From Actinophytocola sp044466355 (GTDB taxonomy: Bacteria > Actinomycetota > Actinomycetes > Mycobacteriales > Pseudonocardiaceae), in assembly GCF_044466355.1 (NCBI RefSeq), contig NZ_JBITMQ010000001.1, positions 1,364,001-1,428,000 of the forward strand: 64,000 nt of DNA, written 5' to 3'. Below the pieces are notes generated by a model, which was not told the DNA's origin, made no database searches, and saw only the letters and a list, made by a program, of their open reading frames with translations. Below are positions 8,980-21,258 of this stretch, in pieces. Position 1 is the first letter of the stretch; the number at the start of each line of letters is the position of its first letter. The position numbers were made by a program, and so were the translations under genes.

Positions 8980-9008
8980 TGATGGGGCGTCCTGGGGGCG
9001 CCCCATCA
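8980..9008 (+). terminator. hairpin after the sigma/anti-sigma pair
   Basis: Perfect 10-bp arms, TGATGGGGCG (8980-8989) and CGCCCCATCA (8999-9008), with a 9-base loop, begin two bases after the stop codon. No T-run follows, as is common for GC-rich terminators. Confidence 0.65.
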
Positions 9009-9085
9009 CAACGTGCTCCGGGACCACGAGCGTCTACTGACCGACAGGAGTTGCCCTCACCGTCAAGGCGACACACGTTTGTAGG

Positions 9086-10798
9086 GTGACTATCACGTTG
9101 ATCACCCTATGTCACGATGGAGCGGTGTTACGTCCACGAAGTGATGACGGGCAGCTGCTGAACGCGCATTTTTCGGTAGTGCGAGACGGCCTATACCTGA
9201 GCCTGTTTCTGGAGAGCGCGGGAGGCCGGAGCGCGGAGGTTGGCCGCTCCCGCAACGACGACTACGTGCCGGCGTTGCGGCTGCTGTTGGCCAGGCTGCG
9301 GGACGTCGAGGCGGTGGTGGTGGCCGCGATGGTCGCGTCCGCCCGCCTGGCCGACCTGCCCGAGAACGAACGGGCGCTGCTGGACGGGCCCGTCGACCTC
9401 GCCGACGTGCCGGATGTCGAGGAACTGCGGCTGCGGATCACGCGTGCTCAAGGCCGGGTAGGGCTGCCCACTGGTGCGACGAAGGACGGCAACAATCGCA
9501 AGCGGCTCCAGCTGCGGCTTGCGGTGCCCGGCTATGGCCCCGACTCCGTCGATCGCCTGGCGGAGTACATCGCCGATCCGGTCGTGGCGCCGCCGCTCGA
9601 CGGCGGTGTCGCGCTCACCGTCGACGGACTGCTGACCGAGGTCGGGCAGTTGAAGCAACACAGGACGCCGGACGGCCGCGCCAGCCTGCACAAGCCTCTC
9701 GCCCTGTTGTGGATGGCGGACCGCGTTGCCGCAGGTGGGACACGCCTCGTCGTCTGGCCCGAATTTCGTCGCGGTTTCGGCGAGTTCCTCCGCGAGTTCG
9801 CGCCCGCTACCTCGCGCACCACCCCGGAGTACCCGTTCTGGCACCTGGGCAGCTCTCAACTCCTGTGGGAGGTCCACGGTGTCACGGACGTGCCCAGGGC
9901 GGCTGACCGCACCGCGGCCGCGGGCCTCACCCGGCAGGCTGCTGTCCTGTTGCGCGACGAGGCGGTCCGCAGCAGGGTGATCGACCTGGTGGTTGACCGC
10001 TACCTGTCCGGTTACCTCCGGGGTCGGCCCCTACGGGCCCGGGACGTGCTGCGGCCACTGGTCGGCGTGCAGATCAGCACCGTGAGCGGACAACCGAACA
10101 TGGTCCTGGCGATGAACGGCGACACTGTCACCGTGCGCACGAAGCAGTCACCGGAAGGGCAGCCGGTGCCCCTCGTGGAGGTGCAGAACGGCCTCGACCT
10201 GCTCGTCGGGAAGCGCAGTGTCAGGGTCAACGTCGAGGAACTCGGCTACCGCAGTGCTTTCGTCGGCGCTGTGCTTGCGACCCTCCCAACCGCGCGGGTA
10301 TCCATGAACCCGGCCACGATCACCCTCGGTGGGAGCGAGGTTGCCGACCCGTCCGTCGACGCCACGGACGCTGTGGCCGAGGTGAAGATCCGCAAGGAGC
10401 AGGCACGGCTGCGCACGCTGCTCGCCGGTGGCCGCGACGTCGCACCGTGCGCACTCTGCGGTGACGAATACCCGATCGAGTTCCTGGTCGCCGCCCATGT
10501 CAAACGCCGCGCCGTATGCACCGACGGTGAACGCCACGATCTGCACAACGTCGCAATGCTGGCCTGCAGCTTCGGCTGCGACATCCTGTACGAAACCGGC
10601 TGGATCACGGTCGACTCGACCGGACGGGTCCGCACTGCCCCGCTGGACGGCGTCCCCGAAGCGTTCCGTGACCGGACCGCCGCGTTGACCGGTCGACCGT
10701 GCCGGGCCCACCACGCGGACTCCGAGCCGTACTTCGCGTGGCACCGGACCTCCATATTCCGCGGAGCACCCCTACCCGCAGGCGACGAACTCGGGTGA
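9086..10798 (+). CDS. putative type IV restriction endonuclease (sulfur-binding-like domain plus HNH)
   Basis: A 570-residue protein. The middle (about residues 205-260) reads LHKPLALLWMADR, RLVVWPEFRRGFGEFLREF and PEYPFWHLGSSQLLWEV, the pattern of the sulfur-binding domain of McrA-type enzymes that cut phosphorothioated DNA. The C-terminus is an HNH nuclease: CALCGDEYPIEFLVAAHVKRR, then LHNVAMLACSFGCD and YETGWITVD, with two CxxC/CxxxC zinc pairs and the H and N of the fold. The last His appears to be Asp, a variant I believe occurs in related proteins. It would defend against modified foreign DNA. No dnd modification genes are visible nearby. GTG 9086 gives the full frame; GTG 9125 is an alternative, followed directly by a TTA codon (9128). 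Function is predicted from domains only. Confidence 0.7.
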   Translation: MTITLITLCHDGAVLRPRSDDGQLLNAHFSVVRDGLYLSLFLESAGGRSAEVGRSRNDDYVPALRLLLARLRDVEAVVVAAMVASARLADLPENERALLDGPVDLADVPDVEELRLRITRAQGRVGLPTGATKDGNNRKRLQLRLAVPGYGPDSVDRLAEYIADPVVAPPLDGGVALTVDGLLTEVGQLKQHRTPDGRASLHKPLALLWMADRVAAGGTRLVVWPEFRRGFGEFLREFAPATSRTTPEYPFWHLGSSQLLWEVHGVTDVPRAADRTAAAGLTRQAAVLLRDEAVRSRVIDLVVDRYLSGYLRGRPLRARDVLRPLVGVQISTVSGQPNMVLAMNGDTVTVRTKQSPEGQPVPLVEVQNGLDLLVGKRSVRVNVEELGYRSAFVGAVLATLPTARVSMNPATITLGGSEVADPSVDATDAVAEVKIRKEQARLRTLLAGGRDVAPCALCGDEYPIEFLVAAHVKRRAVCTDGERHDLHNVAMLACSFGCDILYETGWITVDSTGRVRTAPLDGVPEAFRDRTAALTGRPCRAHHADSEPYFAWHRTSIFRGAPLPAGDELG

Positions 10799-10813
10799 CA
10801 CAATCGGAGTGAA

Positions 10814-10860
10814 GGTCAACGAGCACCGGTGCGCGCGCGTGCGCCCTTGACCAAGGTCAA
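10814..10860. terminator. inverted repeats between convergent genes
   Basis: GGTCAA (10814-10819), TTGACC (10847-10852) and GGTCAA (10855-10860), with the palindrome GCACCGGTGC between them, can form alternative short hairpins. They lie in the 111-bp gap where the endonuclease and the leftward ATP-grasp gene converge. A weak bidirectional terminator is plausible. Confidence 0.3.
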
Positions 10861-10909
10861 GAAGTGCTTGGCGAGCAGTTACAAAGCCCACGATGGTGCA
10901 CGCCAGCGG

Positions 10910-12196
10910 TCAGCTCGCCACGTCGTAGCCGAACCGGTCGGACAGGTCCAGCTCCTCGCGCAGCGCGGCGAACTCCGCGTTGGCGCGGTCGCGGTCCTCG
11001 GCGACCTGGTCCACCACGAAGTTGATCCGCGCCGCGTACTCCGTCGCGGCGCGGACCGCCTCGTCGGCGGTCGCGCGGTGCACCACCAGGTAACCGGCGC
11101 GGTCGAGGGACCAGCGCAGCGGCGGTACCCGGTCGCCGACCGCGTAGTTGAGGTGGAACTCGCGCACGTCGGGCAGCCTCCGGATCTCGTCGGCGCCGAC
11201 GATCTCGCGCACGATTCCCGGCGGGGCCTCGAAGAAGCGCACCGCCGTCGCGCCGTCGGCCTCGGGACTGGCCGGCAGCTCGTCGATGACCCCCGCGCAC
11301 CACCCGGCCGTCAGGTGTTCGATGTCCTGCCCGTACACCAGCTCCACCATCTGGTTGATCCGGTCGCCGCCGCGGCGGTTGTGGCCCTCGACGACCTTCG
11401 GGCCGTCGGCGGTCAGTTTGACCTCGGTGTGCGACGGGCCCTCGGTCAGGCCGACGGCATCGAGGAACTGGTTCACCACCGCCACGACAGCGGCCTGGTC
11501 GGCCGCGGAGACGGCGGCAGGGATCGAATGCCCCATCTCGACGAAGCCACGCCCGACGAGCTTGTCCGTCATGGCGAGCAGCACGTGCCTGCCGTGGAAG
11601 GTGAAGCACTCCACGCTGATCTCGCGCCCGTCGAGGTACTGTTCCATCAGGAACGCGGGCAGACCGAGCCCGTTGAGCCGGTCGTGCACCGGATCCAGCT
11701 CGGCCGCGTCGTGGACCAGGAACACGCCGAAGCTCGCGGTTCCGGCCAGCGGTTTGACGATGAACGGGAAGCCGTGCGTCTCGGCGAAGGCCGTGAGGTC
11801 GGCGCGGGTGGTGCCCATCTCGGCGCCGACCACGCTGACGCCACGTGCGTTGAGCAGCCTGCGCATCGACCACTTGTCGGTCAGGAGTCCGACGGTCGCG
11901 GGAGTGACGCCGGGCAGCTGGAGGGCCTCGTTGATCCGTGCGGCGGGCAACAGCGCGGACTCCGTGATCGCCATCGCGCCCGCGAACGGCCTGGCGGCGT
12001 GCAGCGCCCTCGCGAGGTCCACCGCCTTGTCGACGTCCTCGTAGTCGAGCACGACGGTGGTACCGGCCCGGGCGTGCTGAATCGGTGAGAACTCGGCGGG
12101 TTTCTGGAAGTGGACAACGTCAAGGCCGAGCCGTTCGGCCTTGAGCAATAGTGACTCTTTGCCGCCTACTACCAGAATTCGTCCTGCGCTGCGCAT
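10910..12196 (-). CDS. ATP-grasp ligase of the NRPS locus
   Basis: A 428-residue ATP-grasp enzyme. The N-terminal strand ILVVGGKESLLLKAERLGL opens the preATP-grasp domain. The core has FPFIVKPLAGTASFGVFLV, FLMEQYLDGREISVECFTF and TEVKLTADGPKVVEGHNRRGGD, where Glu and Asn bind metal. Enzymes of this kind join amino acids or activate carboxylates outside NRPS control; the substrate is unknown. The ATG at 12196 has GGAGG about 10 bases upstream. The gene diverges from the AsnB operon across 194 bp that hold a heptamer array (12214-12263), so both are likely switched together. It differs clearly from the ATP-grasp gene at 3181-4470. Confidence 0.88.
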   Translation of the reverse strand: MRSAGRILVVGGKESLLLKAERLGLDVVHFQKPAEFSPIQHARAGTTVVLDYEDVDKAVDLARALHAARPFAGAMAITESALLPAARINEALQLPGVTPATVGLLTDKWSMRRLLNARGVSVVGAEMGTTRADLTAFAETHGFPFIVKPLAGTASFGVFLVHDAAELDPVHDRLNGLGLPAFLMEQYLDGREISVECFTFHGRHVLLAMTDKLVGRGFVEMGHSIPAAVSAADQAAVVAVVNQFLDAVGLTEGPSHTEVKLTADGPKVVEGHNRRGGDRINQMVELVYGQDIEHLTAGWCAGVIDELPASPEADGATAVRFFEAPPGIVREIVGADEIRRLPDVREFHLNYAVGDRVPPLRWSLDRAGYLVVHRATADEAVRAATEYAARINFVVDQVAEDRDRANAEFAALREELDLSDRFGYDVAS

Positions 12197-12213
12197 TGGT
12201 CCGTGCCTCCATT

Positions 12214-12263
12214 GCTCGGGTTGTGCTCGAAGCCTGCTCGGGACACCTCGAAGCCCGCTCGAA
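12214..12263 (+). promoter_or_regulatory. five tandem GCTCGRR heptamers with about 11-bp spacing
   Basis: GCTCGGG 12214, GCTCGAA 12225, GCTCGGG 12236, CCTCGAA 12246 and GCTCGAA 12257 start 11, 11, 10 and 11 bp apart, one helical turn each. They sit in the divergent promoter of the ATP-grasp gene and the AsnB-NRPS operon. SARP-family activators bind heptameric direct repeats at 11- or 22-bp spacing, so this looks like a pathway operator. No SARP gene is in the window. Confidence 0.6.
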
Positions 12264-12390
12264 GACGAGCGGAGAGTGCTGGACGAGGGCGTGTCCGCCT
12301 GTGAAGTTCGAATTCGGAAACCCTGCGGCCGGCGTCAGAGAAATTCAATCACCAGGCGCACTGAATACCATCGGGAGAGGACGACAATTC

Positions 12391-14265
12391 GTGTGTGGAT
12401 TGTCTGGATTCGTCACCGCGGAACGTGATTCCGGCCATTTTGAATCCACCGTCGACGCAATGTTGAAGCAACTCACCCACCGCGGTCCGGACGACACCGG
12501 TCGCCATATCGAGGACGGCGTGGCGTTCGGGTTCGCCCGGCTCGCGATCGTCGACGTCGACGCGGGCAGCCAGCCGGTGCACAGCGAGGACGGCAACGTC
12601 GTCGCGATGACCACCGGCGAGATCTACAACCACAAGGTGCTGCGGGACCGGCTCGCCGCGCGCGGCCACGTGTTCCACAGCCGCTGCGACGTCGATGTGG
12701 TGCCACACCTGTACGAGGAGTACGGGCTCGACTTCGTCGACCACCTCGACGGCCAGTTCGCGGTGATCGTCTGGGACCGGAAGCGCAGGCTGCTCGTGGG
12801 TGCCAGGGACCACTTCGGGGTGGTGCCGCTGTTCTACACCTTCGTCGACGACACCCTCGTGTTCGGCTCGGAGATCAAGGCGCTGCTCGCCCACCCCGCG
12901 GTGCGGGCCGAGGTGGATCCCGTCGGGCTCGACCAAGTGCTGACCCTGCCGGGCCTCGTCAGCCCGCGCACCATGTTCCGCGGCGTGCGCAGCGTGCCGC
13001 CGGGCACCATGTTCGTCCAGCGCGCGGGCGCGAAACCCGAGGAGCACCAGTACTGGGACCTCACCTACCCCCGGGTGGACGAGCCCGCCGACCGGGAGAG
13101 CGACCGGTACTACGCGGAGCGGCTAGAGGACCTGCTCATCGGTGCGGTCGAGAAGCGGCTGCAGTCCGACGTCGGGGTCGGCCTGTACCTCAGCGGTGGC
13201 CTCGACTCCTCGCTCGTCGGCGCGATCATGCGACATCTCATGCCCGAGGCGTCGATCCCCTCGTTCTCCGCGGCGTTCGCGGAACGGGAGCTGTCCGAGG
13301 TCGACCACCAGCGTCTGATGGGCCGGGCCCTGCAGACCGAGCACCACGAGCGCTTCATGCACGGGGGGCTGATCGCGGAGCGGCTCGCCGACGTGGTGTG
13401 GCACTGCGAGTGCCCGCTGAAGGAGTCGTTCAACACGGCCGCGTTCTCGCTGTCGGAGCTGGTGCGGGATCGCGGCACCCGGGTCGTGCTCACCGGGCAG
13501 GGCGCCGACGAACTGCTCGGCGGCTACATCGGCTACCGCTTCGACCGCGTCCGTGGCGATCGCCTCGCCGGGCTCGACGAGACCGCACTGCGCGAGGCGG
13601 AACTGCGCTCGCGGTTGTGGGGTGACGAGAACTTCTTCTACGAGGGCGACGACGTCGCGTTCCGCGCCACCAAACGATGGCTCTACGCCGACGGGCTGCT
13701 CGGCGACGAACCTGACATCGACTGTCTCGACCACCCCCTGCTGGACCGGCGGCGCGTGGTCGGGCTCGACGACCTGCACCGCCGCTCGTACATCGACCTC
13801 AAAGTCCGGCTCGCCGACCACCTCCTCGGCGACCACGGCGACCGGATGGCGTTCGCGCACTCGGTGGAGTCGCGCCACCCGTTCCTGGACCGCGAGCTGG
13901 TGGAGTTCCTCGCCACCGTGCCGGTCGACCTGAAGCTGCACGACCTCGAGGAGAAGTACCTGCTCAAACAGGTGGCCCGCGACTGGATCCCGCGCTCGAT
14001 CGTCGACCGGGAGAAGTTCGGGTTCACCGCCCCGGGCAGTCCGCACCTGGTGCGGCAGGGCGACGACGCCATCGACGCGCTGCTCGACCCGGATCGGATC
14101 CGGGCCGACGGCTTCTTCGATCCGGACGCCGTCGCGCGGCTCACCCGTCAGTACGCGGAACCCGGATTCCGGATCAACGTCCCGTTCGAGAAGGACCTGC
14201 TGATGACCGTGCTGACGTTCTCCATGTTCCTCGACGCGTTCGACCTGCCGCGGCGGGGCCGGTGA
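12391..14265 (+). CDS. AsnB-type glutamine-hydrolysing amidotransferase
   Basis: A 624-residue class II glutamine amidotransferase. The GTG at 12391 (GGGAGAGGA upstream) puts Cys at position 2 after start-Met removal (M-CGLSGFV), the nucleophile that releases ammonia from glutamine. THRGPDD and the EIYNH segment complete this domain. The synthetase half has the ATP-binding SGGLDSS loop, VLTGQGADELLGGY and SVESRHPFLDRELVEF. It adenylates a carboxylate and amidates it. It heads a long operon with a carbamoyltransferase and NRPS genes, so it more likely amidates the product or a precursor than serves general asparagine supply. The next gene overlaps its stop by four bases (GTGA). Confidence 0.93.
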   Translation: MCGLSGFVTAERDSGHFESTVDAMLKQLTHRGPDDTGRHIEDGVAFGFARLAIVDVDAGSQPVHSEDGNVVAMTTGEIYNHKVLRDRLAARGHVFHSRCDVDVVPHLYEEYGLDFVDHLDGQFAVIVWDRKRRLLVGARDHFGVVPLFYTFVDDTLVFGSEIKALLAHPAVRAEVDPVGLDQVLTLPGLVSPRTMFRGVRSVPPGTMFVQRAGAKPEEHQYWDLTYPRVDEPADRESDRYYAERLEDLLIGAVEKRLQSDVGVGLYLSGGLDSSLVGAIMRHLMPEASIPSFSAAFAERELSEVDHQRLMGRALQTEHHERFMHGGLIAERLADVVWHCECPLKESFNTAAFSLSELVRDRGTRVVLTGQGADELLGGYIGYRFDRVRGDRLAGLDETALREAELRSRLWGDENFFYEGDDVAFRATKRWLYADGLLGDEPDIDCLDHPLLDRRRVVGLDDLHRRSYIDLKVRLADHLLGDHGDRMAFAHSVESRHPFLDRELVEFLATVPVDLKLHDLEEKYLLKQVARDWIPRSIVDREKFGFTAPGSPHLVRQGDDAIDALLDPDRIRADGFFDPDAVARLTRQYAEPGFRINVPFEKDLLMTVLTFSMFLDAFDLPRRGR

Positions 14266-16046
14266 CCGCCCACCGGCCGGACGGTCCGGTCGTCGTCGGC
14301 ATCTCCGCCCACTTCCACGACTCGGCGTGCGCCGTCCTCGTCGGCGGCCGGCTCGTCGCCGCGGCGCACGAGGAGCGGTTCACCCGCGTCAAGCAGGACC
14401 CCGGGATGCCGAGGGCGGCGTTCCGCGCGTGCCTGCGCCAGGCCGGCCTCACGGTCGCCGACGTGGACTGCGTCGCCTACTACGAGGACCCGGTGAAGAA
14501 GCTGGACCGCCAGCTGTGGATGGCGCTTCCGCACCTGCCCGACATCCGCCCGGACGCGTTCTTCCGGCTCGACGCGGACCGGCCACGCCGCGAGATCCGC
14601 GAGGTGCTCGGGTTCGACGGCCGCGTCGAGATCGTCGACCACCACCTGTCCCACGCGGCCAGTGCGTACTACTACTCCGGGTTCGCCGACGCCGCCGTGC
14701 TGACGGTCGACGCGGTCGGCGAGTGGGCCACGACGACCTGGGGTCGCGGTACGGAGGACGAACTGGACCTGGTCGCGGAGGTCCAGTTCCCGCACTCGCT
14801 CGGCCTGCTCTACAGCACCCTCACCGGCCACCTCGGTTTCGAGGTCAACGAGGGCGAGTACAAGGTGATGGGCCTCGCGCCCTACGGCGAGCCGCGCTTC
14901 GCCGACGCGGTGCGGCAGCTGATCGACGTGGCCGCCGACGGCACGTTCACCCTCGACCTCGCCTACTTCGACTTCCGCAACCCGGCAGGTATGGGCACCC
15001 CGAAGCTCGCCGACCTGCTCGGCGTCGCGCCGAGGGTCCCCGAGTCCGAGATCGAGCAGGTGCACTGCGACCTCGCGCGCAGCCTGCAGGTGGTGACCGA
15101 GGAGACCCTGCTCGCCTTGGTGGACCGGGCCAAGCGGCTCACACCGAGTGACAACCTCTGCATGGCGGGCGGCGTCGCGCTCAACGTCGTCGCGGTGCGC
15201 CGGATCGTCGAGGAGGGGCCGTTCTCCGACGTCTTCGTCCAACCGGCGGCCGGTGACGCGGGCGGCAGCCTCGGCGCCGCGGCGGTCGCGCACCAACGCC
15301 TGACCGGGCGCAGGCCGACACCGGCCAGGATGCGCTCCGCCCTGCTCGGACCCGCACACCCGGCCGACGAGGTCGCACGACTTCTCGAGGCGGCGGGCCG
15401 GGACGGCTTCCTGGACTTCCGGGGCCGCGAGCCCGAGCTGCTCGACGCCGTGGCCGACCGGCTCGCCGCCGGGAAGGTCGTCGGCTGGTTCCACGGCCGG
15501 ATGGAGTTCGGCCCGCGCGCACTCGGTAGCCGGTCGATCCTCGCCGACCCGCGCGGCGCCGACACCCGGGACCGGATCAACGCGGTGGTGAAGCTGCGGG
15601 AGGCGTTCCGGCCGTTCGCGCCCGCCGTGCTGGCCGAGCGGGCCGAGGAACACTTCCGGCTCGACCACGAGTCGCCGTTCATGCTGGAGACCTGCGAGGT
15701 CGTCTCTCCGCTCGACCTGCCCGCGATCACGCACGTCGACGGGTCGGCGCGCGTCCAGACCGTCACCGAGGCCGCCAACGGCCGCTTCTACCGGCTGATC
15801 CGGGCGTTCGACGAACGCACCGACTGCCCGCTGGTGCTGAACACGTCGTTCAACCTGCGGGGCGAGCCGATCGTGCACACGCCGGTGGACGCGATGCTGT
15901 GTTTCCTGCGTTCGGCCATCGACTGCCTCGTCCTCGAGGACTTCGTGATCGACAGAGGGACCGTGCCCGAGTCGTGGCTGACCTGGTTCGAGGGCACGGT
16001 GCCGCCCCGGTCCACGGTCAGCGACACCGTCTACACCCTCCTCTAG
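14262..16046 (+). CDS. O-carbamoyltransferase (NodU/CmcH/TobZ family)
   Basis: A 594-residue enzyme that transfers a carbamoyl group from carbamoyl phosphate, via carbamoyl-adenylate, usually to a hydroxyl. The N-terminal Kae1-like domain has VVVGISAHFHDSACAVLVGG, HHLSHAASAYYYSGF (metal-binding His) and VLTVDAVGEW. The C-terminal YrdC-like part shows WFHGRMEFGPRALGSRSILADP, a family signature that binds carbamoyl phosphate and ATP, and LNTSFNLRGEPIV. Length matches the family. GTG 14262 overlaps the asnB-like stop, so the two are coupled. In this operon it probably decorates a Ser-derived or hydroxylated residue of the NRPS product. Confidence 0.95.
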   Translation: MTAHRPDGPVVVGISAHFHDSACAVLVGGRLVAAAHEERFTRVKQDPGMPRAAFRACLRQAGLTVADVDCVAYYEDPVKKLDRQLWMALPHLPDIRPDAFFRLDADRPRREIREVLGFDGRVEIVDHHLSHAASAYYYSGFADAAVLTVDAVGEWATTTWGRGTEDELDLVAEVQFPHSLGLLYSTLTGHLGFEVNEGEYKVMGLAPYGEPRFADAVRQLIDVAADGTFTLDLAYFDFRNPAGMGTPKLADLLGVAPRVPESEIEQVHCDLARSLQVVTEETLLALVDRAKRLTPSDNLCMAGGVALNVVAVRRIVEEGPFSDVFVQPAAGDAGGSLGAAAVAHQRLTGRRPTPARMRSALLGPAHPADEVARLLEAAGRDGFLDFRGREPELLDAVADRLAAGKVVGWFHGRMEFGPRALGSRSILADPRGADTRDRINAVVKLREAFRPFAPAVLAERAEEHFRLDHESPFMLETCEVVSPLDLPAITHVDGSARVQTVTEAANGRFYRLIRAFDERTDCPLVLNTSFNLRGEPIVHTPVDAMLCFLRSAIDCLVLEDFVIDRGTVPESWLTWFEGTVPPRSTVSDTVYTLL

Positions 16047-16055
16047 GAGCGAGCG

Positions 16056-18116
16056 ATGACACCGACCACAGCACCGACGGCGAGCGAGCCGGATCGCCGG
16101 TACACCAGAAGGCTCAGCGAGCTGTTCGCCTCCGGGCAGGGCACCCTCGCGCTCGCCATGCTGCAGAAGCTCCGTGCGAGTACGGGGGCCGCGGCGCCTG
16201 CTCCCGTCCTGCCCAGGCCGGACGGGAGCACCGTCGGGATCTGGCGGCGGAACGACGGCGAGGACGGCGACTACGTACGAGCCACCGACCTGCGTCCGGA
16301 CTGGCGGTACTGGGCCGACGTCGACCGGTTGCCGCTGCGGACCGGGCGGCGTCGGGTCGCCCTGCTCGGGGAGTCCGCCGCTCGGGGCTACTTCTACGAC
16401 CCGGCCACCACGTGCGCGAGCCTGCTGGAGGACTGCCTGCGCCGCCTGGACGGGCTCGCCGACGTGGACGTGCTCGACCTGGCCAGGACCAACGCGACGC
16501 AGGCGGACCTGACGCGCACGCTGCTCGAGGTGGCCGGGCTGGAGCCGGACGCGCTGGTCGTGTTCGCCGGCAACAACTGGAACAACGTCGACCTCAACCC
16601 CGATCAGCTGCAGCAGCTCGCCGACGCGGTGCGCACCGGTGGTTACGCGGCCGGGCAGCGGGTGTTCCAGGGGTACGTCGTCGCGGCGGCCGGCCGGCTG
16701 GTCGACACCATCGCCGCGGTCGGGCAGGTCGTCGGCGCGCCGGTGGTGCTCGTCGTGCCGGAGTTCAACCTCGCCGACTGGCGCGACGAACGCTCGCTCG
16801 TCTGCCCGGTGCTGCCCGGGTCCACCCAGCGGGACTGGCTGACCGCGCGGGAACGGGCCCGGGCCGCGACGGACCCCGCGGCGGCGGCACAGGCGGCGGC
16901 CGAGATGATCCGACTCGACGGCGGAACCAGCCCGGTGAGCCAACTGCTGCTCGCCGACGCGCTCGCCGACACCGACCCGGTCGCGTCGGCGGCGGCGCGG
17001 GTCGCCGCGAAGGACGCCGCGGTCGGGATCTTCGCGCCGCACTCGCCGCGCGCGCTCACCGCGGTGCAGCAGGAGATGCGCCGCAAGGCGGACGAGCACG
17101 GTTTCGCCGTCGTCGACCTCGCCACGGAGCTGCGCGCCGCTGCGGGCGGCGCGACGCCGGGACGGCGATTCTTCCTCGACTACTGCCATCTGAGTGCCGA
17201 AGGGCTGACCAGGTTGGCGGCGGGCACCGCGAACGCGTTGGCCCCGTTGCTCGGCGGCACGCCGGCCGAGGTCGCTGAGCTGTGCGCGGCCGTGCCGCCA
17301 CCCGCGCGGGCGCACGCGGCCACCGCGCATTTCCTCGCCGCGGTGCACAACGCCCACTACGGGCAGTCCGCCGAGATCGTCACCCACCACCTGGCCCGCG
17401 CCCTGGAGCTGGACGGCGGTGTCGGCGAGCGGCTGCGGGAGTACCTCGACTACCAGACGAGGACCGCGCCGCACTGGATGTGCGCGAGCTACGAGCGGGC
17501 CGCCGCCGTTCCGGAGCTCGCCAGGTACCTGGAGGTCGCCGACACCCGGCTCAGCAGCAAGCTCGCCGACCACGAGCTGCGCGAGGCGGCCGTGCGCCTG
17601 CTCGCCGACGCGGGCACCGACGTCGCGGACTGGTACGAGGAGCTGCTGGTCGCCGAGCACGCGCGGCCCGAAGTGGACCTGCTCGCCGACGCCAACCGCG
17701 CGACGACGTTCCGGGAACGCCTCGGCCACACGCCGGGCGGGCCGAGGTCCTATCTCGTCGCGTACGACCTGGACAGCGAGTTCCACCTGGTGCTGGCGCG
17801 GCCCCAGGACGGCCTCCTGACCGCGACGTGGCGGTTGCCCGACGGCGAACCCGCGACCGGCACGGTCGAGGTGTTCGTCAACGACGCCGCCGTCGGCGCG
17901 GTGGAGCTCGGCGGCGGCTGGACCACGACCCGGCTCGACCTGCCGGCCCGGCTGTTGCGCCGCGGCCGCAACGTGGTGCGCCTGCGTTGGCCGCTGCGTG
18001 CGCTGCCCGGCGACGAGCTGCTCGCCGCGGCCGCGGAGTGCCTCGAGCGGGGGGCGTTGCCGGACAGCCTGCCGGGGCACGGCCACGTCTTCGCCCTCAC
18101 CGTCGAGGGTGTGTGA
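16056..18116 (+). CDS. SGNH-hydrolase-like protein of unknown role
   Basis: A 686-residue protein. Residues about 100-390 resemble an SGNH/GDSL fold: RVALLGESAARGYFYDP (block I, with Ser after GE), VVFAGNNWNN (block III-like Asn), and FFLDYCHLSAEGLTRLA (DxxH, block V). The rest is a helical region (to about 570) and a C-terminal beta domain (VEVFVNDAAVGAVELGGGW). SGNH enzymes are esterases or acyltransferases, so it might acylate or deacylate a pathway intermediate. I do not recognise the exact family. It sits between the carbamoyltransferase and the first NRPS, nine bases after the former and four before the latter, so it belongs to the operon. Confidence 0.7.
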   Translation: MTPTTAPTASEPDRRYTRRLSELFASGQGTLALAMLQKLRASTGAAAPAPVLPRPDGSTVGIWRRNDGEDGDYVRATDLRPDWRYWADVDRLPLRTGRRRVALLGESAARGYFYDPATTCASLLEDCLRRLDGLADVDVLDLARTNATQADLTRTLLEVAGLEPDALVVFAGNNWNNVDLNPDQLQQLADAVRTGGYAAGQRVFQGYVVAAAGRLVDTIAAVGQVVGAPVVLVVPEFNLADWRDERSLVCPVLPGSTQRDWLTARERARAATDPAAAAQAAAEMIRLDGGTSPVSQLLLADALADTDPVASAAARVAAKDAAVGIFAPHSPRALTAVQQEMRRKADEHGFAVVDLATELRAAAGGATPGRRFFLDYCHLSAEGLTRLAAGTANALAPLLGGTPAEVAELCAAVPPPARAHAATAHFLAAVHNAHYGQSAEIVTHHLARALELDGGVGERLREYLDYQTRTAPHWMCASYERAAAVPELARYLEVADTRLSSKLADHELREAAVRLLADAGTDVADWYEELLVAEHARPEVDLLADANRATTFRERLGHTPGGPRSYLVAYDLDSEFHLVLARPQDGLLTATWRLPDGEPATGTVEVFVNDAAVGAVELGGGWTTTRLDLPARLLRRGRNVVRLRWPLRALPGDELLAAAAECLERGALPDSLPGHGHVFALTVEGV

Positions 18117-18120
18117 TCGG

Positions 18121-21257
<3,137 letters not shown>

Positions 21258-21258
<1 letters not shown>

